In this document: positions 1-8,261 of the stretch, piece after piece
Layout: every line of letters begins with the position of its first letter
Numbering within the stretch: position 1 is the stretch's first letter
Origin: Bacillota bacterium
GTDB lineage: Bacteria; Bacillota; Clostridia; Peptostreptococcales; Anaerovoracaceae
Reading direction: 5' to 3'
Length of the DNA: 64,000 bases
Assembly (NCBI GenBank): GCA_016293805.1
Contig: JAEDDI010000002.1
Location: 1 to 64,000 of the forward strand
The notes under the pieces: model-generated
What the model was told of the DNA's origin: nothing
The model's database searches: none
Seen by the model: only the letters and a program-made list of their open reading frames with translations
Program-made: the position numbers and the translations under genes

Positions 1-806
1 GGAGGAGTGTTCTCAAGAACCCTGTGAACAGCATCCACAATCTGGTCAAGCGGCTCCTTGAGTGCCACAAGCATCTCCTCAGTAGTTATTTCCACATTCT
101 TAGGAAGCCCTGTCACTCTGTCACGGCCTCTGCATTCCATCGATTCGCTTTCTTCTCTCTGGAAAGCTGTGCCTATCGACATTTTCATCTCTTCTGCAGT
201 ACGTTCACCGATATACAGATTGTGCTCCTTGGCCATATATCTGATGATGCAGTCATCAAACTTATCCCCGGCAACCTTGATTGATTCGCTTGTTACGATT
301 CCTCCAAGTGCTATAACAGCTATATCAGTAGTACCCCCTCCTATGTCGATAACCATTGTTCCGTCAGGTCTTGCAATATCAATACCTGCACCTATTGCAG
401 CAGCCAGAGGCTCCTCCATAAGGTAAACCATCTTGCCGCCCGCCTGCGTTGCGGCTTCCCTAACGGCTCTCTTCTCAACTTCTGTTACTCCTGAAGGTAC
501 GCATACCATGATTTTAGGACGGAAGAATCTTCCCGATCCGCAGCTCTTTCGAATAAAATACTTAAGCATTCTCTCAGTCACATCGTAATCTGAGATAACG
601 CCGTCCTTGAGAGGTCTTACCGCCACAATATTGGCAGGTGTTCTTCCAAGCATCTGTCTCGCTTCCTCTCCGACTGCAAGGATTTCATCAGTATCCCTGT
701 TGATTGCTACGACTGAAGGCTCGCTTAAAACGATACCCTTACCCTTTATATACACAAGGACGTTGGCTGTACCAAGGTCAATGCCTACTTCTTCTGTAAA
801 TGCCAT
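1..806 (-). CDS. mreB: Rod shape-determining protein MreB/Mbl (3' end outside window)
   Basis: Actin-like cytoskeletal ATPase that directs lateral cell-wall synthesis at the inner membrane face. Reading the minus strand from the ATG at 804-806 gives 268 residues with the phosphate-1 motif GIDLGTANVLVY (residues 8-19) and the phosphate-2 motif IDIGGGTTDIAVI (about 153-165), both typical of MreB. The start is supported by AAGGAGATT placed 8 bases upstream. The C-terminal part lies beyond the left edge. MreB, Mbl and MreBH cannot be told apart from this fragment. A strong promoter lies at 876-904, so this is the first gene of its transcript. Confidence 0.93.
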   Translation of the reverse strand, partial: MAFTEEVGIDLGTANVLVYIKGKGIVLSEPSVVAINRDTDEILAVGEEARQMLGRTPANIVAVRPLKDGVISDYDVTERMLKYFIRKSCGSGRFFRPKIMVCVPSGVTEVEKRAVREAATQAGGKMVYLMEEPLAAAIGAGIDIARPDGTMVIDIGGGTTDIAVIALGGIVTSESIKVAGDKFDDCIIRYMAKEHNLYIGERTAEEMKMSIGTAFQREESESMECRGRDRVTGLPKNVEITTEEMLVALKEPLDQIVDAVHRVLENTP

Positions 807-875
807 CTTCTAATCTCCTTTACTTATTGATATATCGACAAGCGCTAACGCTCACTATACAATACTACATACAAC

Positions 876-904
876 ATTATACTTAAATAAAAAACGATTT
901 TCAA
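876..904 (-). promoter_or_regulatory. Sigma-A type promoter of mreB
   Basis: On the minus strand: TTGAAA (899-904), 17-base spacer, TATAAT (876-881). The leader to the mreB start is about 65 bases and contains a small palindrome, AGCG-CTAA-CGCT, at 841-852. Confidence 0.75.
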
Positions 905-944
905 CTGATGATTTGCATTTCCGCAAATACCTCACTTTTACAAC

Positions 945-968
945 AAAAAAGGGAGCTGTTCTGCTCCC
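945..968 (-). terminator. Intrinsic terminator after the acyl-CoA synthetase gene
   Basis: GGGAGC stem (951-956 with 963-968) and six-base loop, followed on the minus strand by a run of six T. It ends the transcript of the gene that stops at 984. Confidence 0.8.
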
Positions 969-983
969 CTAATATCACTTTAT

Positions 984-2801
984 TCAGTCTTCCATTTTGT
1001 TTTCCGCTCTGAATCTTACGATTTTCTTCGATGTGTTTTTGGAGAATTCGCTGTGTCTGAGGTTGACTTTTCTGATCATCTTGTATGCAGGATTCTCTGC
1101 ATTCACCTTGTCAACGATTTCCCAGATGATTTTTCTTACTTCTTCATCATCATCTGCCCTGTCTCCGTATGTTTCCTTCATATAGTTCCAGTCCGGGTAA
1201 ATCCCGACAGCGATTATCTTGTCCGTTTCATCTTCAGAATCTGTTTCAAAGGCCATCGCCTCTGCGATTTCATCGTACAGTGAAAGCTGGTATTCCAGTT
1301 CCTCAGGAAATACATTCTTGCCGTTCTTGGCGATGATAACATTTTTCTTTCGACCTGTTATAACGATGTAGCCTTCATCGTCAATATATCCAAGGTCGCC
1401 TGTATAAAACCATCCGTCCCTGATTACTTCCGCCGTCGCTTCAGGATTTCTGTAGTATCCAAGCATTATATTATCTCCCTTGAGACATATCTCACCTACT
1501 CCATCACTGCCGGGATCTGCTATCTTTGCATCAAATCCCGGAAAGGCCATTCCGCACGAATGGCTCTTAGGCCTGCTTTGCGGATTGAGTGCTCCCATAG
1601 GGGCAGCTTCTGAAAGCCCATATCCCTGGATAGCATGTATGCCAAAGCTCTGAAGATCTTCAAGAATATCCGGATTGATGGCTGCTCCGCCTGATATCAT
1701 CATCCTCATTCTTCCTCCAAGAACAGACTTGATTTCAGCAAACAGCCTGTCTGTAATATCTATGCCGAATCTGCGAAGAAAATCACTCACCTTCATCGCA
1801 GTCCTCACAGTCTTCTCCTTGCCCTTTTTTCTGATTCCCTTCCATATGGCCTTGTATAAGGCATCAAATATGGCAGGCACCGCCAGGAAGTATGTAGGCT
1901 TAACTTCCTGAAGATTCTTGGTTATATATTTGAGTCCTTCACAGTGTGCTATTGCCGCACCCTTGTACAAAGGCATCAGAAAATCACATGTGCATTCAAA
2001 TGTATGGTGTATCGGAAGTACCGAGAAAAAGATATCAGTCTCGTCAAGATCCACAAATACAGGAGATACCATCAGATCAGCACAGATGTTCTTATGGCTC
2101 AGCATAATTCCTTTCGCCATGCCGGTTGTTCCCGATGTAAAAATGATTATACTCATCTCTTCATTGTCAATCTGCGCATCAAGGAAGCTCCTGTCTCCGT
2201 TCTCAACAAGTTTCTTTCCGGTATCCACAAGCTCCCACTGTGAAATGATTGCTCCGTCACCTGTTTTTCTGTCCTGTGAGATAATATATTCAAGACCGGT
2301 ATCCCCCTCTTCGAACATCCTTACAAAAATATCTTCCCGCTTCCTGTCGAACAGTACAGCAGATGCTTCTGATTCCTTTATCAGGTTTTTCAGATCGTCA
2401 TATGGAAGTTCCTTATCAAGCGGAACAACAACACCGGTTCCGTTTACTGCTGCAAGATATGCAATGCTCCACATGTATGTGGTTTCACCTATGACAGCTA
2501 TTCTTTTGTCCTTGAGTCCCATGGCGATAAACTGTGTTCCCAGTCCGTTCACATCCTCAAGAAGCTGAGAATACTTGATTTCCTGATATGGTCCCTTCTC
2601 GAACTTTGTGTAGTATGCTGTTCTGTCTCCATAAAGGCTGACACTTGATTCCAGCATCTGCTTCAGATCTATTACAGGCCTGTTGGTCAGATACTCAACG
2701 CCGGGACGCGGATCGTCAATCTGACACTGGATCAGGGCTTTTGCCCATTCCCATTCTCTGTTTTGAAGCGCCATGTATTCCTCTGATGACAATTTTTTCA
2801 T
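984..2801 (-). CDS. Long-chain acyl-CoA synthetase (AMP-forming)
   Basis: ANL-superfamily enzyme expected to activate a carboxylic acid, probably a fatty acid, to acyl-AMP and then acyl-CoA. The 605-residue protein has the adenylation loop TSGTTGMAKG (about residues 222-231), the YTGD core motif, and GRKKNVIIAKNGKNVFPEE near the C-terminus with the invariant NGK lysine. The start at 2801 is preferred over an in-frame start 33 bases upstream because AGGAGAG lies just before it. It has its own promoter (2849-2877) and terminator. Substrate chain length cannot be read from the sequence. Confidence 0.85.
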   Translation of the reverse strand: MKKLSSEEYMALQNREWEWAKALIQCQIDDPRPGVEYLTNRPVIDLKQMLESSVSLYGDRTAYYTKFEKGPYQEIKYSQLLEDVNGLGTQFIAMGLKDKRIAVIGETTYMWSIAYLAAVNGTGVVVPLDKELPYDDLKNLIKESEASAVLFDRKREDIFVRMFEEGDTGLEYIISQDRKTGDGAIISQWELVDTGKKLVENGDRSFLDAQIDNEEMSIIIFTSGTTGMAKGIMLSHKNICADLMVSPVFVDLDETDIFFSVLPIHHTFECTCDFLMPLYKGAAIAHCEGLKYITKNLQEVKPTYFLAVPAIFDALYKAIWKGIRKKGKEKTVRTAMKVSDFLRRFGIDITDRLFAEIKSVLGGRMRMMISGGAAINPDILEDLQSFGIHAIQGYGLSEAAPMGALNPQSRPKSHSCGMAFPGFDAKIADPGSDGVGEICLKGDNIMLGYYRNPEATAEVIRDGWFYTGDLGYIDDEGYIVITGRKKNVIIAKNGKNVFPEELEYQLSLYDEIAEAMAFETDSEDETDKIIAVGIYPDWNYMKETYGDRADDDEEVRKIIWEIVDKVNAENPAYKMIRKVNLRHSEFSKNTSKKIVRFRAENKMED

Positions 2802-2848
2802 TTTCCCTCTCCTTACATAAATATAAAGTTTCACACTCTCTTGCCATC

Positions 2849-2877
2849 ATTATACCAAAACAGAGGGAAGGATACAA
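2849..2877 (-). promoter_or_regulatory. Promoter of the acyl-CoA synthetase gene
   Basis: TTGTAT (2872-2877), 17-base spacer, TATAAT (2849-2854) on the minus strand, about 48 bases before the chosen start codon. Confidence 0.65.
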
Positions 2878-2995
2878 TTTAGAACATTCACATGAATTCA
2901 TTAAAAAACTCATTGTTCATATTCCCGAGCCGGGATTCAACATCTTCGCTATTATGATATATATGCGCTGCCTGACTCCAGAATAATAGAAATAC

Positions 2996-3020
2996 AAAAA
3001 AGAGCAGCTTCCCGCTGCTC
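2996..3020 (-). terminator. Intrinsic terminator after the first NlpC/P60 gene
   Basis: GAGCAGC/GCTGCTC stem (3002-3020) with a five-base loop, followed on the minus strand by TTTTTTG. Confidence 0.8.
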
Positions 3021-3035
3021 TGTCATTATCATAAC

Positions 3036-3875
3036 CTATTTTGCAAGTCTTACAATTGCGCACACATTTCTTCCGCATGCAGACAGTGCACTGAACGAAC
3101 AGTAGCTTATGCCTGTTCTGTACGACCCTGCGTGTATAACTCTGCCGCCCCCTGCATATATACCAACATGATTGATTCCTGATGTTGAACCGCTGGCCGA
3201 GAAAAATATTATGTCTCCAATCTGCGCATCGCTCTTATTTTTACCTATGCTGTATTTCTTGATCTGGCTGTATTCTCCCTGCGCTGATGACCTTGAAAAT
3301 GAAATTTTGCCTGCATCTGTCTTATTGTATACATACCATACGAATCCTGAGCAGTCAAATGCATTAGGTCCTGCTGCCCCTGCCGAATAAGGACATCCGA
3401 GCTTGCTCTTTGCAAGTGCCATTATTCTCTCAACACTGCCGCTGTCTTCTGTAGTGGCTTTAGCCTTTGATGAAAGGTCGCTGATGATCTCATTGCCGTC
3501 AGCATCGTTTACATAAGATGCAACCTTGTAATACTTTGTTGTATCAGGATCAAGTCCCTTATGTGTATATGCTGTTGTATCAGCATCAACTGTCTTAAGA
3601 AGAACGTAACTGTCCTTTGATGCACTGTAATGATAAACCTTGTAGCCTTCCGCTCCCGGAGCCACATCCCATGATACTCTGATTGAAGTCTTGCCAAGAG
3701 CTTTCGCTGTAACACTTGACACTCCTGCAAGTTCAAATACAAGCGAATCATCTTCAACAGGATTATCTGATAATACAGTAAACACTGAATCGTCTGCATA
3801 TGCCGATACAGTTCCGAAACTCATTGTGAATACCAGTGATAAAACAAGTAAAATTGTAAGTAACTTAGTCTTCAT
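3036..3875 (-). CDS. Secreted FnIII-NlpC/P60 peptidoglycan endopeptidase (copy 1)
   Basis: Probable cell-wall hydrolase cutting peptide stems (gamma-D-Glu-diamino acid type bonds, by family). The 279 residues comprise a Sec signal peptide (1-27, ending SAYA), one fibronectin type III-like domain (about 54-142), and an NlpC/P60 domain (about 147-279). Catalytic Cys175 sits in FDCSGFVW and His236 in INHVGIY; His248 in VIHAG may be a further active-site residue. It is a close paralogue of the next gene (same architecture, shared AAGPNAFDCSGFV and RSSAQGEY). It has its own promoter and terminator. FnIII next to NlpC suggests binding to wall glycans or self-association. Confidence 0.85.
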   Translation of the reverse strand: MKTKLLTILLVLSLVFTMSFGTVSAYADDSVFTVLSDNPVEDDSLVFELAGVSSVTAKALGKTSIRVSWDVAPGAEGYKVYHYSASKDSYVLLKTVDADTTAYTHKGLDPDTTKYYKVASYVNDADGNEIISDLSSKAKATTEDSGSVERIMALAKSKLGCPYSAGAAGPNAFDCSGFVWYVYNKTDAGKISFSRSSAQGEYSQIKKYSIGKNKSDAQIGDIIFFSASGSTSGINHVGIYAGGGRVIHAGSYRTGISYCSFSALSACGRNVCAIVRLAK

Positions 3876-3915
3876 AAATGTACCTTTCCAGCCTTTTCTG
3901 CCTTAATTCACGTAT

Positions 3916-3944
3916 AGTTTACCTAACTTTTGCCACAAAGTCAA
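3916..3944 (-). promoter_or_regulatory. Promoter of NlpC/P60 copy 1, with shared GGCAAAA spacer motif
   Basis: Minus strand TTGACT (3939-3944), 17-base spacer TTGTGGCAAAAGTTAGG, TAAACT (3916-3921). The spacer sequence recurs in the promoters at 4880-4908 and 5847-5875. Confidence 0.7.
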
Positions 3945-3980
3945 GGTATTTTGCCAAATTTGTAAAAAATCCGGCAAAAC

Positions 3981-4006
3981 AAAAAGGAGGCACGCTATGT
4001 ACCTCC
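3981..4006 (-). terminator. Intrinsic terminator after the second NlpC/P60 gene
   Basis: Stem GGAGG..CCTCC (3986-4006) with an internal imperfect pair, followed on the minus strand by TTTTTG. It lies just upstream of the copy 1 promoter. Confidence 0.65.
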
Positions 4007-4019
4007 GCAAATCACATAT

Positions 4020-4838
4020 TTATTTCATCGGCAGTCTTGCTATTGCAACAAGTCTCTTGTTTGACGTTGACATGCTTACAGGTGATACTGCAACTTTTCC
4101 CCATGTGGAGAACGCATGAATCTGGTTTCCGTTTCCGGTGTATATGCCCACATGCCATATGTTGCTTCTGCTCGATCCGAAAAACAGTATATCCCCAGGC
4201 TTTGCAGATGAAAGGCTTGATGAACCTATATCATACTTTCTTAACTGCGCATACTCGCCCTGAGCCGAACTTCTGCTGATTCTTACATTGCATGTATCGG
4301 AGTTCTTGATAACCCAGTATACAAATCCCGAGCAGTCAAACGCGTTCGGTCCCGCTGCCCCTGATACATAAGGTTTGCCAAGTCTTGTTCTTGCTGTTGA
4401 AAGAAACTCCTTTACAGAATCCTCTTCAGTAACTGCCGACGCCTTGCCTGATTTCTCACTCTCGATGATATTTCCATCAGCATCTTTTACAAATGAAGTC
4501 ACTCTGTAAATCTTTTTTGTTCCCGGCGAAAGGTCTTTTGCAGTATATGACAGAGTATCAGCATCTACAGTTGCTGCAGCCCTGTAGCTTTCTGATGATG
4601 AACTGTAGGAATACACAATATATCCCTCTGCGCCTTCCGCCTCTTTCCAGCTTACTCTAATCGCTGTCTTCCCGAGGACCTTTGCTGTTACTCCCTCAGG
4701 CGAGGTCACACTGACTATATTATCAAACGCCTCAAATACAAGTTCATCCGATGTATCTGCAAATGCAGCTGTAGTTCCAAAGCACATGCTTATCATTATC
4801 AAGCACGATAATAGTGAAACTGATAATCTTCTCTTCAT
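4020..4838 (-). CDS. Secreted FnIII-NlpC/P60 peptidoglycan endopeptidase (copy 2)
   Basis: Paralogue of the 3036-3875 gene, 272 residues. Signal peptide (about 1-27, ending AAFA), FnIII-like domain (about 50-138), NlpC/P60 domain (about 142-272) with catalytic Cys169 in FDCSGFV and the histidine in IWHVGIY. The two proteins match most closely in the FnIII core and around the active-site Cys and diverge at the N-terminus, which suggests a tandem duplication followed by divergence. It has its own promoter carrying the same spacer motif and its own terminator. Confidence 0.85.
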   Translation of the reverse strand: MKRRLSVSLLSCLIMISMCFGTTAAFADTSDELVFEAFDNIVSVTSPEGVTAKVLGKTAIRVSWKEAEGAEGYIVYSYSSSSESYRAAATVDADTLSYTAKDLSPGTKKIYRVTSFVKDADGNIIESEKSGKASAVTEEDSVKEFLSTARTRLGKPYVSGAAGPNAFDCSGFVYWVIKNSDTCNVRISRSSAQGEYAQLRKYDIGSSSLSSAKPGDILFFGSSRSNIWHVGIYTGNGNQIHAFSTWGKVAVSPVSMSTSNKRLVAIARLPMK

Positions 4839-4879
4839 AAAAACACCTTTCGACTTTACTTTTTCCTCAATTCGCTTGT

Positions 4880-4908
4880 ATTTTACCCCAATTTTGCCAC
4901 AAAGTCAA
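4880..4908 (-). promoter_or_regulatory. Promoter of NlpC/P60 copy 2, with shared GGCAAAA spacer motif
   Basis: Minus strand TTGACT (4903-4908), 17-base spacer TTGTGGCAAAATTGGGG, TAAAAT (4880-4885). Confidence 0.7.
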
Positions 4909-4926
4909 GTCTCAAGGTTATATATA

Positions 4927-5814
4927 TTAAATGATTCTACGTACTGTCTTAATAGTTGTGTACTTTGCATTTCCTACAGTTACTTTGCCTGCAGAGCTTG
5001 ATGCATGAACGATCCGTCCGTTTCCTATATATATAGCGACGTGACTGCCGTAGCAGATGAGGTCTCCCGGCTTGGCATTTGCGTATGATACTTTTGTGCC
5101 GCAGTTTTCCTGGCTGTATGAATAATGAGGTAAAGTCTTTCCAAAGTGTGCAAATACCTTCATGGTGAACCCGGAGCAGTCAACGCCGCCTGTCAGGCTT
5201 GTTCCTCCCCATACATACGGAACTCCCTTGAATTTCAGCGCATAAGCTGCCACATCTTCTCCTGTGACACCGCTTGCAGAATATAGAGACGATACTATGG
5301 TGACATATTTAGCACTTATATACCCTGCCTTCCCGTTATATGTCACTCTGTACCAGAGCGTTCCGTTTTTCTTCGCATACCCTTTAAGAGTCATCCTGCT
5401 TCCATATGAATAACTTCCTATCTTTGAAGAAGATATCTGAGGTGAGCTTCTCACGTTCAGAGCCGATGCAGTCACCTTACCGTATTTCACAGGAGTATAT
5501 CTGACATAGCTGCATACGGATGAAACTTTCAGATAGCTTCCGCACACATATCCTGTCTTTCCGCTGTATATCACCTTGTACCATGTTGTTCCGGCTTCAG
5601 ATGTCACTTCCTCTCTCAGCGTTATAACTGTGCCGTCGGAAAGTGTTCCAAGCCTGCTGTATGATGTTCCGGCACCGCTTCTCACATTCAGCCCTGAAGA
5701 GCTGTCTACTGTTCCTGTCATGTAATCTGGATACAGATCCTCTGCCGCATAGGCTGCGCTGCTCATTACTGTAATGGCAGCAGTAAACAGCAGTACCAGC
5801 ACCACCTTTTTCAT
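4927..5814 (-). CDS. Secreted SH3b(2)-NlpC/P60 peptidoglycan endopeptidase
   Basis: Cell-wall hydrolase of 295 residues: signal peptide (1-23), two bacterial SH3 repeats (about 30-97 and 108-172, each with LNVRSG/LNVRSS and a WY-x-V-x-Y-x-GK pattern), and an NlpC/P60 domain (185-295) with Cys213 in VDCSGF, His258 in SHVAIYIGNG and His270 in RIVHASS. The SH3b repeats should bind peptidoglycan. The ribosome-binding site is unusually G-rich (AGGGGGAT at 5821-5828, six bases before the ATG) and is exactly complementary to a loop of the candidate small RNA at 8925-9016. No terminator is obvious downstream. Confidence 0.88.
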   Translation of the reverse strand: MKKVVLVLLFTAAITVMSSAAYAAEDLYPDYMTGTVDSSSGLNVRSGAGTSYSRLGTLSDGTVITLREEVTSEAGTTWYKVIYSGKTGYVCGSYLKVSSVCSYVRYTPVKYGKVTASALNVRSSPQISSSKIGSYSYGSRMTLKGYAKKNGTLWYRVTYNGKAGYISAKYVTIVSSLYSASGVTGEDVAAYALKFKGVPYVWGGTSLTGGVDCSGFTMKVFAHFGKTLPHYSYSQENCGTKVSYANAKPGDLICYGSHVAIYIGNGRIVHASSSAGKVTVGNAKYTTIKTVRRII

Positions 5815-5846
5815 ATGTAAATCCCCCTTTGTCTTATTTTATCCTC

Positions 5847-5875
5847 ATTTTACCTAACTTTTGCCGCAATTTCAA
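5847..5875 (-). promoter_or_regulatory. Promoter of the SH3b-NlpC gene, with shared GGCAAAA spacer motif
   Basis: Minus strand TTGAAA (5870-5875), 17-base spacer TTGCGGCAAAAGTTAGG, TAAAAT (5847-5852). Confidence 0.7.
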
Positions 5876-5918
5876 CCCTATTTAGCCACAATTCACTTAA
5901 TCTTCATTTTTCCCATAA

Positions 5919-5946
5919 CAAAATAAGGACCTGCTGCCAGGTCCTT
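5919..5946 (-). terminator. Intrinsic terminator after the four-SH3b NlpC gene
   Basis: Perfect nine-base stem AAGGACCTG/CAGGTCCTT (5925-5946) with a four-base loop, then TATTTTG on the minus strand. Confidence 0.75.
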
Positions 5947-5972
5947 ACCGCGTAATTTTCCATATATTCAGT

Positions 5973-7352
5973 TTACATCAGCCGCCTTATACATTTGATG
6001 CTTCTGTAAGTGGCATCTCCTGTAACAACCTTGCCATAAGAACTTGATGCATGAACAATCTGACCGTTACCAATATATATTCCAACATGTCCTCCATAGA
6101 ATACAAGATCCCCGGGCTTTGCATTGGAATATGATACAGCTGTACCGTATTTTTCCTGATCACCGTCATAATGAGGAAGACTTATTCCAAAATGAGCATA
6201 TACTGCCATGGTAAATCCTGAACAGTCAACCCCGGACGAAAGACTTGATCCTCCATATACGTAAGGCACGCCCAGGAAAGAAAGAGCATACTCGGCTGCA
6301 GCTCTTCCTCCGCCGCCTGCCGACGAACTGTCATCCTCCCTGTATTTTTTGTATGTCGCATAGTCAATCGCTCTGACATATTCTGCACATATGTATGCAC
6401 TGCCCCCGTTATATGATATTCTGTACCATTTCACTCCTGACTTTACCGTCTGCCCCTTTATCGCCATCACATATCCTTTTGATGCGCCTCCGATAATGGC
6501 CGAGGCAGTTGATGCCCCTTTTCGTATATTTACTCCTGTTGTCGTCATACCGTAGGAAGGCACAGAAGATGCGGAATTCTTCCTGTATGTATCATAGGAA
6601 ATTTTCCTGACATATTTTGCACATATATATGCCGTGCTGCCTTTGTATGTTATTCTATACCATTTTACTCCGGATTTTGTCACCTGTCCGTCTATGACCA
6701 TGGCATATCCGGCAGAAACTGTTCCAAGCAGCTTTCCGGATGTGGAAGCGCTCTTCCTGATATTAACAGCCACTTTTGTCATCCCGTATGACACCTGAAC
6801 TTCCTGGGACGCTTTGCCGCTGTATTCACTCTCCGAAATCTTTTTGATATATTCAGCTGCCACATATCCTGTCTTTCCTTTATATGTCATGACATACCAC
6901 TTGATTCCGTTTTTCCTCACATACCCCTTAAGCTTCATCTTGTGGCCTTTTTCAAATGTGGTTCTGACGGATGAAGAAGTTGAAGGGGAAGACCTGACGT
7001 TCAGTGACTCAGTAGTCTTTCCGTACTTCTTCGGTGTAAGAAGCGTATATGAGCATTTTGCATTTCCTACATATTTTGCACATATATATGCTCTCTTTGA
7101 ATCATACGTGATTATATACCACCGGATTCCGTTTTTCTTTGTTTCACCCTTGAGCGTCACCAGCTGTCCCTCTGTCAGTGTCCCGCAAAGTCCGCCCGAA
7201 ACCGAGGCGGATGCTCTTACATTAAGAACAGAACATCTGACAACACCTGTTTTCCATACAGAATACGATGCAGCCTCTGCAGTCGAAGCGTATGAGCAGC
7301 TCAATACAAGAACAAGAGCAAAAGCAAACATTACGGCAATTCTTTTCTTCAC
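5973..7352 (-). CDS. Secreted SH3b(4)-NlpC/P60 peptidoglycan endopeptidase
   Basis: Largest of the four NlpC/P60 proteins here, 459 residues. After a signal peptide (to about residue 28, ..STAEA) come four bacterial SH3 repeats, each with LNVR or VNIR and a KWY-x-x-x-Y-x-G pattern, then a C-terminal NlpC/P60 domain with VDCSGFTM (Cys), GGHVGIYIGNG and QIVHASS (His). I place the start at the GTG 7350-7352 because AAGGAGG lies eight bases upstream; an in-frame ATG 42 bases earlier would overlap the preceding gene and has no such site. It follows the Xer-like gene by 16 bases and probably shares its transcript. Confidence 0.86.
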   Translation of the reverse strand: MKKRIAVMFAFALVLVLSCSYASTAEAASYSVWKTGVVRCSVLNVRASASVSGGLCGTLTEGQLVTLKGETKKNGIRWYIITYDSKRAYICAKYVGNAKCSYTLLTPKKYGKTTESLNVRSSPSTSSSVRTTFEKGHKMKLKGYVRKNGIKWYVMTYKGKTGYVAAEYIKKISESEYSGKASQEVQVSYGMTKVAVNIRKSASTSGKLLGTVSAGYAMVIDGQVTKSGVKWYRITYKGSTAYICAKYVRKISYDTYRKNSASSVPSYGMTTTGVNIRKGASTASAIIGGASKGYVMAIKGQTVKSGVKWYRISYNGGSAYICAEYVRAIDYATYKKYREDDSSSAGGGGRAAAEYALSFLGVPYVYGGSSLSSGVDCSGFTMAVYAHFGISLPHYDGDQEKYGTAVSYSNAKPGDLVFYGGHVGIYIGNGQIVHASSSYGKVVTGDATYRSIKCIRRLM

Positions 7353-7368
7353 AGCCTGGTCCTCCTTC

Positions 7369-8253
7369 CTATGCTCTCGGATGAGCGCTGTCATAAACTT
7401 CTTTTATCTTTACCTTTCTTACCGAAAGATAAACTTCTGTAGCTGAAATATCTTCATGACCCATCAGTTCCTGAAGAGATTTAATATCAGCCCCATGGTT
7501 TATCATATGCACTGCAAATGAGTCCCTTATAATATGGGGTGTGATGCTTTTTTCTATGCCGGCCTTCACTCCGTATTCCTTGAGGATTTTCCACAGACCC
7601 TGCCTCGTAAGACCGGTGCCTGTGTAATTTAGAAACAGCGTTCCATCATCCTCTCTGCCTTTGAGCATTTCATTTCTTGCATTATCAATATAATCAGTTA
7701 CCGCCGCTCTTGCCGGCCTTCCGATAGGCACAATGCGAGCCTTGCCGAAGCTGCCGTCAAATGACATAAAACCCATTTTCAGATTGACATCGCCAACCTT
7801 CGCATTTATTACTTCATTCACCATCATTCCCGTTGCATACATAAGTTCAAGAATCGCTCTGTCACGTCTGCCCGCCAGGGAATCATCTGGGGACTCTATG
7901 AGCCTCACCGCCTCTTCCTCCGAAAGATATTCTATCTCTCTTGAACTGCCCTTTGGAACAGTAATGTTCTTGGCAGGATTTGGACCTTTAGTATATCCTC
8001 TTTCCTTCATATATCCGTAGAAATTCCTCAGTGATGCAGTCTTTCTGTTTATCGTCGCAGCTGATTTGCCAAGACCCTTCAGTTCCAGCAGATAACCCAC
8101 AACATCTGTATTTGTAACAGAAGAAAGGTCACTGTTTCCTCTCTCCGTAATATATTTCAGAAAATCATTAATATCAGTCCTGTATGCCGACAGAGTATTT
8201 TCGGATTTCTTTTCTTCCTTTTCAAGAAATGTAAGATAATTGTCCACGTACAT
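7369..8253 (-). CDS. XerC/XerD-like tyrosine recombinase with altered catalytic residues
   Basis: 294 residues with the two-domain Xer layout: SAM-like N-terminal core-binding domain (1-90) and catalytic domain (110-290). Visible motifs are the HIIR box, LMGHEDI and the tyrosine in TEVYLSV. Two residues normally essential differ: the box that reads ATGLRVSE in Xer proteins is ATGMMVNE here (catalytic Arg to Met), and the beta-hairpin Lys position appears to be Ser (GSFGKARIVP). It lies 8 bases after a Nudix gene, a neighbourhood where clostridial xerD often sits (established observation, recalled rather than checked). It may be a non-cutting partner subunit or an inactive paralogue. Confidence 0.75.
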   Translation of the reverse strand: MYVDNYLTFLEKEEKKSENTLSAYRTDINDFLKYITERGNSDLSSVTNTDVVGYLLELKGLGKSAATINRKTASLRNFYGYMKERGYTKGPNPAKNITVPKGSSREIEYLSEEEAVRLIESPDDSLAGRRDRAILELMYATGMMVNEVINAKVGDVNLKMGFMSFDGSFGKARIVPIGRPARAAVTDYIDNARNEMLKGREDDGTLFLNYTGTGLTRQGLWKILKEYGVKAGIEKSITPHIIRDSFAVHMINHGADIKSLQELMGHEDISATEVYLSVRKVKIKEVYDSAHPRA

Positions 8254-8261
8254 AATATCAC

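Noticed and set aside
841..852. AGCGCTAACGCT palindrome in the mreB leader
   Set aside because: Short and alone; no second copy seen elsewhere in the window, so not called as a binding site.
1675..2568. Plus-strand ORFs opposite the acyl-CoA synthetase
   Set aside because: Antisense shadows without ribosome-binding sites or recognisable protein motifs; the minus-strand gene explains the region.
6814..7446. Long plus-strand ORF opposite the four-SH3b hydrolase
   Set aside because: Open only because of the repetitive codon pattern of the opposite gene; no start signal or family features.
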